Assembly: GCA_013289835.1 (NCBI GenBank)
Contig: JABCZG010000021.1
Span: forward strand, 22,495 to 86,494
Source of the DNA: Acidobacteriota bacterium
Lineage (GTDB): Bacteria > Acidobacteriota > Terriglobia > Acidiferrales > UBA7541
DNA length: 64,000 nt
Reading direction: 5' to 3'
Part shown: positions 1 to 7,761 of the stretch, piece by piece
Numbering within the stretch: the stretch's first letter is position 1
Layout of the letters: each line of letters opens with the position of its first letter
The notes under the pieces: model-generated
Told to the model about the DNA's origin: nothing
Seen by the model: only the letters and a program-made list of their open reading frames with translations
Database searches by the model: none
Program-made: the position numbers and the translations under genes

Positions 1-299
1 GCGGCACCTTGCACGGCCAACCCGTCGGAGACACCGGGGCGCCGATCGCCTACTTCGATAACTTTGGCGGGGCCGTACCGACCATCAATCAGGTGCCGTT
101 TACCTTTGCATTCGATCTGAACACGGGAAAGGTTTCCATGAACGGAGCGTTTCCCGGGCTGCCGGCGAACCTGGATTTCAGGGTGGAGTACCTGAAGGAA
201 TTTGACGGCGCTGGTGGCAAAAATATTGTTTTCACGTCGGACAAGACCTCTGACCATGCCGGATACGTCATCGCCCTTCAGCTTGTTGGCGCTTCCTAA
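1..299 (+). CDS. Hypothetical protein, 3' end only
   Basis: The frame is open from the first bases of the window to a TAA at 297-299, so only the last 98 or so residues of a longer protein are visible; a TTG at 9 is probably internal. The fragment is beta-rich and polar, with no transmembrane segment, Cys pair or catalytic motif that I recognise. It ends in the hydrophobic stretch YVIALQLVGAS. The next gene starts about 110 bases downstream on the same strand. No function can be assigned. Confidence 0.55.
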   Translation, partial: GTLHGQPVGDTGAPIAYFDNFGGAVPTINQVPFTFAFDLNTGKVSMNGAFPGLPANLDFRVEYLKEFDGAGGKNIVFTSDKTSDHAGYVIALQLVGAS

Positions 300-407
300 C
301 TACGTTGTGGGCCGCATGGCAACGGCTTCGCGGTTTGACGACGAAACGTGCATCCTCGCGTGTCTGCGGCCCGCTCACTTCGTGGATTCGTAGGAAGGAG
401 AAAGAAT

Positions 408-788
408 ATGGCAAGACTGGGAATCGGCGTGATCGCGCGTTACGGAAATTGGTACCACGGAGACGACGACTTCTTTACTCACTGTTTGATCCTGAAGAAC
501 GGCGAGTGCTGGCTGCTAGGGCAGGGTTTGGAACAAGTAACCGTGCGAGTGTTTAAGGCACGTCACTCGAAATTCAAGCAATTGAAGACTGCGCTGGCTT
601 CCATTCCTGCCGGATGGCCAACGGCTACCTACAGTGGATACAACTTCATCACCGACGCTGAATCTTCCACGGCGAGCGAGATCGCGGTTTATGGAAAGAA
701 GACGGGCGGCTCCCTGGCTGGATATTTCGTCCCACCCGCGGGGTCTGTGGTGGAGGGTCTCGTCAAGGCCATCGCGCACATCGACTGA
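408..788 (+). CDS. Conserved-looking hypothetical protein, 126 aa
   Basis: I place the start at ATG 408 because GGAAGGAG (393-400) sits seven bases before it; the open frame extends further upstream but that part has no ribosome binding site. The product is a small soluble protein beginning MARLGIGVIARYGNWYHGDD, rich in aromatic residues in its first 40 positions and with no signal peptide or membrane span. I do not recognise the family. It is followed by about 400 bases without a convincing gene, so it appears to be monocistronic or the last gene of a unit that begins before the window. Confidence 0.7.
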   Translation: MARLGIGVIARYGNWYHGDDDFFTHCLILKNGECWLLGQGLEQVTVRVFKARHSKFKQLKTALASIPAGWPTATYSGYNFITDAESSTASEIAVYGKKTGGSLAGYFVPPAGSVVEGLVKAIAHID

Positions 789-1188
789 GCGCCGTGAATG
801 AAAAGCGCGAGGGGATGCGGGCCGGGCTCGTTGAGGCGAATTATCCGCGCATCGAGGCCCTTGCTGCCAGCGCCCTTTGCGGGCATGAGAAGTTCCTGCG
901 TGACGACGGTCTGCGCAATTTCCCGGCGGCAGGGATGGAAATTGCCAGCATCACCATCGAGGGTGCCAGCAATTTCATTTTGCAATGCCTCTTTTCTTCG
1001 GCTCTTCGGCAAGCACAGGGCCGCCACGGCACAACTGCGGCTGCCTATTCCATTGAACGATAATCACAGATCAGTGCGTGAAGGCGTGCATGCGGAGGTG
1101 AGGAGCAGAGCGTGAGAATCGAAACTAGAATCTCGAAGAGCGAAGTTTGACATTGGAAATTGTGAAATGGGAGAGAGGCAACAAGGGC
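789..1188. other. Gene-free stretch between convergent genes
   Basis: This 400-base interval separates a + strand gene from a - strand gene that converge on it. Short open frames cross it on both strands, but none has a Shine-Dalgarno site, a recognisable domain or a plausible composition. I see no strong hairpin followed by a T tract. Confidence 0.5.
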
Positions 1189-1821
1189 TTAGAGAATATT
1201 TACGGCGCGGGCGGCGAGGAGGGCAACGATAGTCAAGGAAATCACGGATTGAAGCATCATGCCCGCTTTGGCCCAGCGCGACAGGGCCGCGGTATCGGTC
1301 GGAGAAAAAGCCGTGCTGGTGTTGAAGGCCAGGAAGAGGTAGTCCATGAACTGTGGCGTCCAAGAGGAGCCGCTGCCTTGCTGGGTGAGCATCTGGGGGA
1401 AAAGAAATGAGCTTTTTACCCGGCCCGCAGAGCGATCGCGGCCTGTGGGGCCACCGGCATCGAGCTTCCAGTACCACAACGCGAACACCAAAATGTTGGT
1501 GATCCAAAGTGCGCAGGCGGAGCGCAGCATGGCGGTTGGCGGCTCGCGGTGGAGAGGAATACCTTGGATGAGAAAAATCAAGGAAGCAATCATGGCGAGG
1601 GTGATTGCGGCATTGGCGGTAAGGGTGAGAATCCTGGTTACGTCGTAACGGCCGCGATGATAGGAGACCACCGTGGGGATCAGCAAAAGGAAGATGATGA
1701 CTAGCAGCAGCCAACTCGGACCAAGGGAGAGGGGCTCCGGCAAGGCCCAGTAGACGCCTGCGGCGGCTAGCATCGCGACGAACGCGGGCCAGCGAGGTTC
1801 CCGGATGCTGGAGTTGCTCAT
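1189..1821 (-). CDS. Multi-pass membrane protein, 210 aa
   Basis: The protein has five or six hydrophobic segments: about residues 12-27, 36-50, 64-84, 103-117, and near the C-terminus 157-172 and 185-208. The last pair is separated by the polar motif AFSPTDTAALSRWAK, which resembles the C-terminal ion-channel-like hairpin of DUF1345-type membrane proteins. A cytoplasmic or periplasmic loop at 120-150 is basic and Ser-rich. The start is ATG at 1821. The next gene on this strand lies about 100 bases upstream, so co-transcription is possible. Inner-membrane location is clear; transport or channel function is inference from the C-terminal similarity only. Confidence 0.65.
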   Translation of the reverse strand: MSNSSIREPRWPAFVAMLAAAGVYWALPEPLSLGPSWLLLVIIFLLLIPTVVSYHRGRYDVTRILTLTANAAITLAMIASLIFLIQGIPLHREPPTAMLRSACALWITNILVFALWYWKLDAGGPTGRDRSAGRVKSSFLFPQMLTQQGSGSSWTPQFMDYLFLAFNTSTAFSPTDTAALSRWAKAGMMLQSVISLTIVALLAARAVNIL

Positions 1822-1920
1822 GACAGTGTGGCGAACTACGCGCGGGGAGTTTAATACAGTTTTCGTTGCGCCTCAAAAGGATGGGGCACTGCGGAACTGG
1901 GGCTGGGCTCTCTGTTTGCC

Positions 1921-2379
1921 TCAAGAGTTCCAGGTAACGCGGGTTAATTGTTTCTTGCGGGTTTCCCATTCGGCGCCAGAGAGGATGCGGGGGGCGACCT
2001 CGATCAGGCGCGGCGTGAGCTGGAAGACCGCGGCGGCGTTCCAGGGGCGGCCGTCGCGGGTGCGATACTCGCGTACATTCAGGGCTTCGGCCATGCTGGT
2101 GAAGGAGATGTCCTGGACGATCATTTCGGCGAGAAATTTGAGGGTTTGCATTTCCAGGGGATCGTCTTCCAGATGATGGCAGTCGGAGGAGATACGCAGG
2201 CCAAAGGGAATTTCTTCGGAGACAGCGGGAGGCTCCTGCTCCGCGGACGTGGCGGAAGAGTCCACTTCGCGCTCCCATTCCAGGGCCACCAGGCTCCAGC
2301 CCGCATCGTGCATCTTCGAAAGATAAGTGGAAGTCGGCAGGATGGTCACCTTCTCGCGCATGTGATCGATCTTCTTCAT
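1921..2379 (-). CDS. Hypothetical protein with recombinase-like C-terminal motif
   Basis: I start this 152-aa protein at the ATG at 2379, which has GGAGG (reverse strand, 2384-2388) four bases before it; the longer open frame upstream lacks such a site. The N-terminal half is acidic and rich in Ser and Glu. The C-terminal 60 residues read as a helix-turn-helix-like segment (MAEALNVREYRTRDGRPWN, then VFQLTPRLIEVAPRI) that resembles the DNA-binding region following the resolvase domain in large serine recombinases. The catalytic resolvase domain is absent, so it cannot recombine DNA itself. A DNA-binding role is inferred. Confidence 0.65.
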   Translation of the reverse strand: MKKIDHMREKVTILPTSTYLSKMHDAGWSLVALEWEREVDSSATSAEQEPPAVSEEIPFGLRISSDCHHLEDDPLEMQTLKFLAEMIVQDISFTSMAEALNVREYRTRDGRPWNAAAVFQLTPRLIEVAPRILSGAEWETRKKQLTRVTWNS

Positions 2380-2639
2380 GAAGCCTCCACGATATTCCCA
2401 GGAACAGAGAGCTGGGGCAAAACTAGCCACAGTCGTCGTGGCAATTCGAATGCCGCTGCGATCCCAAACCGAACTTGTTGCAGAATAAGGATTTGCGCGG
2501 GGAACCACTCAAGGGGACGCCGAGGGTGCGTCCGCGCGTGGGATGAAAGTGTCGCGTTGCCGGACACTTGGAATTGTTGGAAAAGGGGCTGGCGCCTTCT
2601 AGGGTAGAATCAAGATGCGTAAAATTCCCGGAGGGAGCG

Positions 2640-3080
2640 ATGCCGAAGAAGCCCGATGCCGATGATGCCCATCTGATTCTGGAACTCTACAACCTGCGGC
2701 GCGAGCCGGAGCTGCGCAAGGCGCGCCAATGGTGGTTGACGGCGTTCTGGCCCAAGGACGCCGATGACTTCATGAAAGTGGCCATGGACTTTGGCTCACA
2801 GGAAAACAACTGGCTGCGGCAGGTGGGGAGCTATTGGGGTATTGCCACGTCGTTTGTGCTGAATGGAATCGTGAGCGAAAAACTGTTCTTTGAACCGGCG
2901 TTCTGTGGAGAGCTGTACTTCATGTTTGCGAAAGTACGGCCTTTTCTGAAGGAGCTTCGCGAAAAGGCGAAGAATCCCGATCTGTTCTTGCTGTCGGAGA
3001 AGGCCATCCTCGGATCGAAAATCGGGCGCGAGGAATTTGCCAAAGCAGAAGCACGCGTGGCGATGCTACGGCCGAAGTGA
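2640..3080 (+). CDS. Conserved hypothetical protein, paralogue of 59436-59882
   Basis: This soluble 146-aa protein starts at ATG 2640 after the strong site GGAGGGAG. It is helix-rich, without signal peptide or membrane span. Its core (LYNLRREPELRKARQWW, then GSQENNWLR, SYWGIA and KLFFEP) matches residue for residue in spacing with a second protein encoded at 59436-59882 on the other strand (LYDMRRETRIRQARAWF, GSEENTYIR, SYWEMV, ELFFES), so the two are paralogues. The stop overlaps the ATG of the M23 peptidase gene (TGATG at 3078-3082), which implies translational coupling. Function unknown; DUF4760-like proteins have a comparable layout, but I cannot confirm membership. Confidence 0.75.
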   Translation: MPKKPDADDAHLILELYNLRREPELRKARQWWLTAFWPKDADDFMKVAMDFGSQENNWLRQVGSYWGIATSFVLNGIVSEKLFFEPAFCGELYFMFAKVRPFLKELREKAKNPDLFLLSEKAILGSKIGREEFAKAEARVAMLRPK

Positions 3081-4015
3081 TGAGTATGCGGGACGCAATT
3101 CGAATTCGAAAGTGGCGGAATCGATGCGTCGTGGTGTGGTTCGGGTTGGGGGCACTGCTGTTCCCGGCCCGTGGGATGGCGAACGAGGCCGCGACTTGCG
3201 ATGCGGGAATAACAATGCAGGTGAGTGCGCCAGAATCGAGCCAGGGCAGCTTGTTGCTGGTGGAAGTCAAAAGCGAGAAACCGTTGACGGACGTGAAAGG
3301 AGACTGGGACGGGCGCAGTGTTCCCTTTTGGCAGGAAGCTGGCGCGGAAGCGGTCCGGAAAGGTTTCGTCGGTGTGGACCTGGAGAAAGCACCAGGCGAG
3401 TACGAGTTGAAAGTGACGGGGCAAACGGCAAGCGGCGAAAAGTTCGCCTGCAGCACGAAGTTGGAAGTGAAAGAAGGAAAGTTTGCGACGGAGAAGTTGA
3501 CCGTGGGGAAGCAGTTTGTCGAGCCGAGCCCGGAGCAGGTCAAGCGCGCCAACGAAGAACGTCAAAAATTGCGTGACATTTTCGACCGCGTGACGCCGGA
3601 GCGCCTGTGGGATGGGAAGTTTCGTATCCCGCTCGATGGGGTGACGACCGGCTCGAATTTCGGTAAACGGCGAATCCTGAACGGCAATCCCGGCTCGCCG
3701 CACGGCGGAGCAGATCTCTCCGCATCAACGGGAACGCCGGTACACGCGGCGCAACGCGGGCGAGTGGTGCTGGCGGAAGAACTGTTTTTCTCTGGGAATA
3801 CCGTGGTGGTGGATCACGGGCTCGGCATCTACACGTTTTATGGCCATCTTTCCGAGATCGGCGTCAAAGTGGGAGACACTTTGGAAGCTGGCGCCGTGCT
3901 CGGAAAGGTGGGAGCCACGGGCCGCGTCACGGGGCCGCATCTCCATTGGGGACTGACGGTCGAGCGAGCCAGGGTGAACCCGCTGCAAATTGTTAAGCTG
4001 CTGGCGAACGAATGA
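3080..4015 (+). CDS. Secreted M23-family metallopeptidase
   Basis: The protein carries an N-terminal hydrophobic signal (about residues 16-33), a beta-rich domain with a Cys pair (about 40-140), a basic linker, and a C-terminal LytM/M23 peptidase domain. The zinc ligands of the family are visible as HGGAD (His208, Asp212) and the HLH motif (His287-His289) close to the C-terminus. M23 enzymes cut peptide cross-links of murein, or scaffold other murein hydrolases; all metal ligands are present here, so an active periplasmic endopeptidase is likely. The chosen ATG overlaps the previous stop by one base; a GTG directly before it and an ATG two codons later are alternatives. Confidence 0.88.
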   Translation: MSMRDAIRIRKWRNRCVVVWFGLGALLFPARGMANEAATCDAGITMQVSAPESSQGSLLLVEVKSEKPLTDVKGDWDGRSVPFWQEAGAEAVRKGFVGVDLEKAPGEYELKVTGQTASGEKFACSTKLEVKEGKFATEKLTVGKQFVEPSPEQVKRANEERQKLRDIFDRVTPERLWDGKFRIPLDGVTTGSNFGKRRILNGNPGSPHGGADLSASTGTPVHAAQRGRVVLAEELFFSGNTVVVDHGLGIYTFYGHLSEIGVKVGDTLEAGAVLGKVGATGRVTGPHLHWGLTVERARVNPLQIVKLLANE

Positions 4016-4260
4016 GCGCTGCAGTGTAGCGTTAAGGCCCCCCCCAGACCATCTCTCAAGTTAAAGGATTAGGTGATCCCCCCTTGCTCCAGGATAAAAA
4101 TCCTCCGAATGAGGATTGATTGACGGAATGCCCGGACCACCGCAGCGGATAAAGCATCGAGTTCCATTTTGAAACGATTTGGCTGGCGCCCTCACTAGCT
4201 ATGTGAGGCCAGTGTTGCCAGCCATCCAAGCGGCCAGATGCCGCGGCTCGCGAGACGGAA

Positions 4261-4665
4261 ATGAGTGATCTGGCTAGCAATCTTGCTGTTGCTAGGAGTT
4301 ATCTCCAGGCCATCGAACGAGGCGCGACTGGGGCAGAGTCAAAGGAGTTTTTTGCCCCAGATGTAGTCTTCGCGGTCTTTCCGAACCGGCTGCAACCTTA
4401 GAGCGGGCGACAGGACCTAAAGGCGGCGCTGGAGGACGCCGAGCGTGGCAAGAAGATCATGGCTTCCCAGATCTATAAGATAATGCATGAGATAGCAGAT
4501 GGTGACCGGGTGGCAATGGAGATCGCATGGGCTGGAGGTTTGGCGGTGCCCTTTGGCTCAGTCCCGGTGGGAGGGCAAATGAAGGCTCATTTTGCCGTGT
4601 TTTTGGAGTTTGGAGGCGGTAAAATCGTGCGGCAAAGGAACTACGACTGTTTTGAGCCTTGGTAA
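4261..4665 (+). pseudogene. SnoaL/NTF2-like protein interrupted by an in-frame TAG
   Basis: Reading from ATG 4261 gives 46 residues ending FPNRLQP, then TAG at 4399-4401, then in the same frame SGRQDLKAALEDAERGKK and a full C-terminal half ending RQRNYDCFEPW and a stop. Both halves fit one SnoaL-like (NTF2 fold) polyketide-cyclase-type protein of about 134 aa; GDRVAMEIAW and the FAVFLEF...GGKIVRQRNYDCF ending are typical of the family. The reading frame on either side is intact, so only a single base change separates this from a working gene. An independent start at ATG 4459 would give just 68 aa, too short for the fold. No stop-suppression system is visible; I call it a recent nonsense mutant. 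Confidence 0.72.
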
Positions 4666-4919
4666 GGGGCGGTCGGAGAAAGGGAAGTACGTCGGTACTG
4701 TTCCAGGATTGAAATATATGGTACCGTTCCGCCATTGTCTCTGCTGAGGGAAGCCAGCAGAATTGGGGCTGTGTGGGCAAGGTTCGTGCTGTTCTCATCT
4801 CTTCTGTCATTGATACGTTTCGGCACCCTGCTGACACGACATATTCGGTTTAAGCCCATTTATCGCGGATGGTTTTAGGGCCCGTATCTTAGAAATCCGA
4901 TTTGAGGTTGCAGCTCGAA

Positions 4920-5297
4920 ATGTCTCTACTTCATTTTCGGTGCAAAGAACGCCGGCGTACGCTACGAGTCGCTTTGACCGTGCCGCTGACGGTCCATGGG
5001 AAACTGGACTCCGGCGAGAAATTCTGCGCGCAGACAAATTCGCAATCCGTGAACCGGCACGGGGCGCTGTTTCCGTTGGAAGAGATTGTGCTTGTGGGTC
5101 AGACGCTGATTCTCGTAAACGATCACACCGCGCAATCGATGGAGTGCCGCGTAGTATCCATTCACCGGGCGCGTGACGGGAAGACCTACATCGGAGTGGA
5201 GTTCTTGTCGCCGGAAACGAATTTCTGGCACATGCAGTTTCCAATACCCGGATCCAAACCGTTGCGCCGGATCGTTCCTACCAAAGTATCCGCATAG
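4920..5297 (+). CDS. PilZ domain protein
   Basis: This 125-aa cytoplasmic protein begins at ATG 4920 (a TTG six codons upstream is possible). PilZ domains bind cyclic di-GMP through an N-terminal RxxxR motif and a D/NxSxxG motif. Here RRRTLR supplies the arginines at about residues 12-17. The second motif is degenerate: SVNRHG occupies its place, a form I associate with the PilZ proteins of Acidobacteria. The gene stands alone, but the window also encodes two GGDEF proteins and a type IV pilin, so a role in c-di-GMP-controlled surface behaviour is plausible. Whether it still binds the nucleotide is uncertain because of the altered second motif. Confidence 0.75.
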   Translation: MSLLHFRCKERRRTLRVALTVPLTVHGKLDSGEKFCAQTNSQSVNRHGALFPLEEIVLVGQTLILVNDHTAQSMECRVVSIHRARDGKTYIGVEFLSPETNFWHMQFPIPGSKPLRRIVPTKVSA

Positions 5298-5370
5298 CAT
5301 CGACGCATTGAAAACCCTTCATCTCTAAATTTATGTGTGCCGCTGAAAAACCGCGAGATAGGATGCGAGT

Positions 5371-5844
5371 GTGCAAACGAAACTCACGCGCGTCGGGTTG
5401 ATCTCGGACACGCATGGACTGCTGCGCCCGGAAGCGATTGCGGCACTGCAAGGATCGCAGCTGATTGTTCATGCCGGAGATGCGGGCAATCCGGAGATTG
5501 TGGGTTCGCTGCGAAAAATTGCGCCGGTCGTAGCGGTGCGCGGCAATGTCGACAAGGGGGAGTGGGCGCAGAGATTGCCACTAACCGCGGTTGCGGAAGC
5601 AGGCGCGGTGATGATCTACGTGCTGCACGATCTAAATGCCCTGGATCTGAGCCCACAGGCAGTGGGATTTCAAGTGGTGGTGAGCGGGCATTCCCACAAG
5701 CCGGCGAAAATGGAGCGCGACGGAGTCCTATACGTCAATCCAGGAAGCGCCGGGCCGCGCAGATTTCAATTACCGGTAACAGTGGCGCGGCTGGATTTGG
5801 AAACGGCGTCGTTCGCGGTCGAATTCGTGGAGCTCCACGTCTAA
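5371..5844 (+). CDS. YfcE/MJ0936-type metallophosphoesterase
   Basis: This 157-aa protein has the calcineurin-like phosphoesterase motifs in order: SDTHG (residues 13-17), HAGDAG (about 34-39), GNVD (about 58-61) and GHSH (about 106-109), followed by NPGS. These residues bind two metal ions. Family members hydrolyse phosphodiester or phosphomonoester substrates; the natural substrate is usually unknown. The start is GTG at 5371; no ATG lies nearby in frame. The length equals the family norm (150-170 aa), so the protein is a lone catalytic domain in the cytoplasm. The aldolase gene downstream is convergent. Confidence 0.88.
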   Translation: MQTKLTRVGLISDTHGLLRPEAIAALQGSQLIVHAGDAGNPEIVGSLRKIAPVVAVRGNVDKGEWAQRLPLTAVAEAGAVMIYVLHDLNALDLSPQAVGFQVVVSGHSHKPAKMERDGVLYVNPGSAGPRRFQLPVTVARLDLETASFAVEFVELHV

Positions 5845-5948
5845 CGGATGCCTGCAATGATGTTCGTACTGCATCGGCAGCTTTGAGGGCGGCTTCGCCT
5901 CTTCGGGCGGGCGGGCCCCCTCCAACACGAGTGTGAAGATTCCGAACG

Positions 5949-6629
5949 TCAGTGACTGAGCTCTTTTTCGGCACGCGGCACCATGCGGGCGCGCGCGGCG
6001 TGGACCAGCCGCAGAAAGCGACGCGCCAGTTCGCGAATCTGCTCGCCCTGGCGTTTCTTGATGGCTTCTCTGGGAATCAATTCACCGCCGATGCCCAGCG
6101 CTGCGGCTCCGGCAAGAATAAAATTTGTGGCCGTTTGCTGATTGACGCCGCCCGCAGCTACAAGCGGGATCTTCGGGAACGGCCCCTTGAGCGCGCGAAT
6201 GTAGAGATCCCCACCAACCGGCGCACAGGGAAAAACCTTTACAAAATCCGCTCCCGCTTTCCATGCGGTGATGACTTCCGTTGGCGTCAATGCGCCCGCA
6301 AGAACCAGAATATTTTGTTTGTTGGCGAGCTCGATAGTAGACACGTCGAGGCCCGGATCCGTGAGGAAGTGGGCGCCCGCGTCAAGGCAGCGGCGCGCCG
6401 TCTCGGTATCCAGGATCGTGCCCGCGCCGATGAGCACGTCCGGAGTGTTTTTCGCCAGATGGGCAATCACGTCAAGCGCGCCCGGGATGGTCATGGTGAT
6501 TTCGACGATGGGGATGCCACCGCTGGCAACCGCCTCGGCTGCAAAGCGCGCCTCTTCGGCGGCTGCCGTTCGAACGGCGGGGATGATGCCGATCTCTTCA
6601 ATTCGCGCGCGAACCTCTTCTTTATTCAT
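5949..6629 (-). CDS. eda: 2-dehydro-3-deoxyphosphogluconate (KDPG) aldolase
   Basis: The 226-aa product is a class I aldolase of the Eda family. It splits 2-keto-3-deoxy-6-phosphogluconate into pyruvate and glyceraldehyde 3-phosphate in the Entner-Doudoroff and hexuronate pathways; the related KDPGal enzymes act on the galactonate form. The catalytic Glu43 is in IVEITM and the Schiff-base Lys131 in FVKVFP; the phosphate-binding loop VAAGGVN follows. I start at ATG 6629 because GGAGGGG lies ten bases before it; a longer frame upstream has no such site. No kinase or dehydratase partner is adjacent, so the exact pathway cannot be told from context. Confidence 0.9.
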   Translation of the reverse strand: MNKEEVRARIEEIGIIPAVRTAAAEEARFAAEAVASGGIPIVEITMTIPGALDVIAHLAKNTPDVLIGAGTILDTETARRCLDAGAHFLTDPGLDVSTIELANKQNILVLAGALTPTEVITAWKAGADFVKVFPCAPVGGDLYIRALKGPFPKIPLVAAGGVNQQTATNFILAGAAALGIGGELIPREAIKKRQGEQIRELARRFLRLVHAARARMVPRAEKELSH

Positions 6630-7120
6630 TGGAGCCAATCCCCTCCGGAATGTCGGTGTGCGAGTAGCAGAAGAATAGGGCAAACCGCGGTTGCCGTAAA
6701 CAGGCGAACTCGGCCAAGCGGAATTGCGAGCGCCGGTTTCGTGGGCTTACCTGTCCCATGAACTCGATGGAATCGGTCGGGGTGTAGATGCTTCGAGGGA
6801 CAGGTCGGGTCCTGGAAAGGGCAGGTCGTTCACAAACTCAGTTCGGTGGGAAGATCTTCGACGGTGGCTGGCACGAGGTACGGGCACAACGTAAACTACT
6901 GATTTAATTAAGGTTACATTACAGCTGCGGGTCGAGGGCAGTGCCGATGATGCCACAGTACTAGAACTTAGGTGCGGAAATGTACCCCTTCGGCCATAGG
7001 ACAGGGGTTCGGCCTAAAATGGGTCAGCTGTCCCATTGCGCGTTTTCGTGCGCAACGCCATACTTGCTCAAGATCGAGACGGAGCTGGACGAAAAATCTT
7101 AGGCAATAGGAGAAGCAGAA
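6630..7120. other. Gene-free divergent upstream region of eda and the pilin gene
   Basis: This 491-base stretch should hold the promoters of both flanking genes. It has an AT-rich patch at 6898-6925, the nonamer CTGTCCCAT twice (6751-6759 and 7028-7036), an inverted match CCTGTCCC/GGGACAGG (6750-6757 and 6797-6804), and a short hairpin TTGCGC/GCGCAA (7036-7041 with 7050-7055). I find no convincing sigma-54 -24/-12 pair and no c-di-GMP riboswitch core. Confidence 0.45.
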
Positions 7121-7591
7121 ATGAGTAAACGACAAAAGGGATTCTCTCTTATCGAGTTGCTGATCGTCGTGGCGATCATTCTAATCATCGCGGCCATCGC
7201 AATTCCGAACCTCCTCCGGTCCCGCATGGCCGCAAACGAGGCTTCGGCAGTAGGTTCCCTCCGCACGATTAACACTGCGGAAGTGACCTATTCGACCACG
7301 TACCCATCGATCGGCTTTGCGGCTTTGTCCAGCCTCGGCGGAACGGCACCTTGCACCAGCGCCACTTCCACGGGTGCTTGCCTGCTCGATGACGTTTTGT
7401 CAGCTGGCGTCAAGAGCGGCTACACGTTTGTGACCACGGCAGGCGCCACGTCTCCGGCGGTTACCTATGTGTCGAACGCCAGCCCGAGCGTTCCTGGGCA
7501 GAGCGGCACGCGTTATTTCTTCTCCGACCAGTCGGGCGTGATCCGCTACAACGGGACCGCGGCTGCTAGCGCTTCGGACGCGGCTCTGTAA
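7121..7591 (+). CDS. pilA: Type IV pilin-like major subunit with prepilin leader
   Basis: The product of 156 aa starts MSKRQKG|FSLIELLIVVAII. This is a type III (prepilin) signal: a short basic leader, cleavage after Gly7, N-methylation of Phe8, and the conserved Glu at mature position 5, followed by a single hydrophobic helix to about residue 28. The rest is a Ser/Thr/Ala-rich globular head with two Cys residues (in TAPCTSATSTGACLL) that can form a loop disulfide. It would be processed by PilD and assembled by a type IV pilus or type II secretion machine, neither of which is in the window. The site AGGAG (7109-7113) precedes the ATG. A strong terminator follows, so it is monocistronic. It could be a minor pseudopilin instead. 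Confidence 0.88.
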   Translation: MSKRQKGFSLIELLIVVAIILIIAAIAIPNLLRSRMAANEASAVGSLRTINTAEVTYSTTYPSIGFAALSSLGGTAPCTSATSTGACLLDDVLSAGVKSGYTFVTTAGATSPAVTYVSNASPSVPGQSGTRYFFSDQSGVIRYNGTAAASASDAAL

Positions 7592-7637
7592 AGGAATCAA
7601 GACTGCGGCCTGCGGTTGGCCACGGTTAGTTTCGAAA

Positions 7638-7670
7638 AGCACGGGACGTAAGTCCCGTGCTCTTTTATTT
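7638..7670 (+). terminator. Rho-independent terminator of the pilin gene
   Basis: A perfect 10-bp stem, AGCACGGGAC (7638-7647) with GTCCCGTGCT (7652-7661), closes a 4-base loop and is followed by CTTTTATTT. It lies 47 bases after the pilin stop codon. Confidence 0.9.
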
Positions 7671-7761
7671 CTGGGCCTGTAATCAGAGACGGTTGCGGTA
7701 GTAATCTCCATCGAAGCGTAGGAATGCTCTCTAATCTCGGGAAAGCAACGCGGTTTTGGCC

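Noticed and set aside
794..1063. 89-codon frame on the + strand after the 408 gene
   Set aside because: GTG start without ribosome binding site and no recognisable sequence; left as gene-free.
1064..2278. 404-codon open frame on the - strand
   Set aside because: It overlaps two better genes in other frames, is Arg/Pro/His-rich and has no domain; a shadow frame.
4399..4401. Amber codon read as pyrrolysine or as a recoded sense codon
   Set aside because: No pylT/pylS genes seen, the residue is not catalytic in the family, and no downstream structure stands out. Nonsense mutation is simpler.
7000..7060. Sigma-54 promoter for the pilin gene
   Set aside because: GG and GC pairs near 7022-7041 are not at the 10-base distance needed for -24/-12 elements.
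6900..7120. c-di-GMP (GEMM) riboswitch before the pilin gene
   Set aside because: The conserved GEMM core with its tetraloop and receptor is not present; only a short TTGCGC hairpin is seen.
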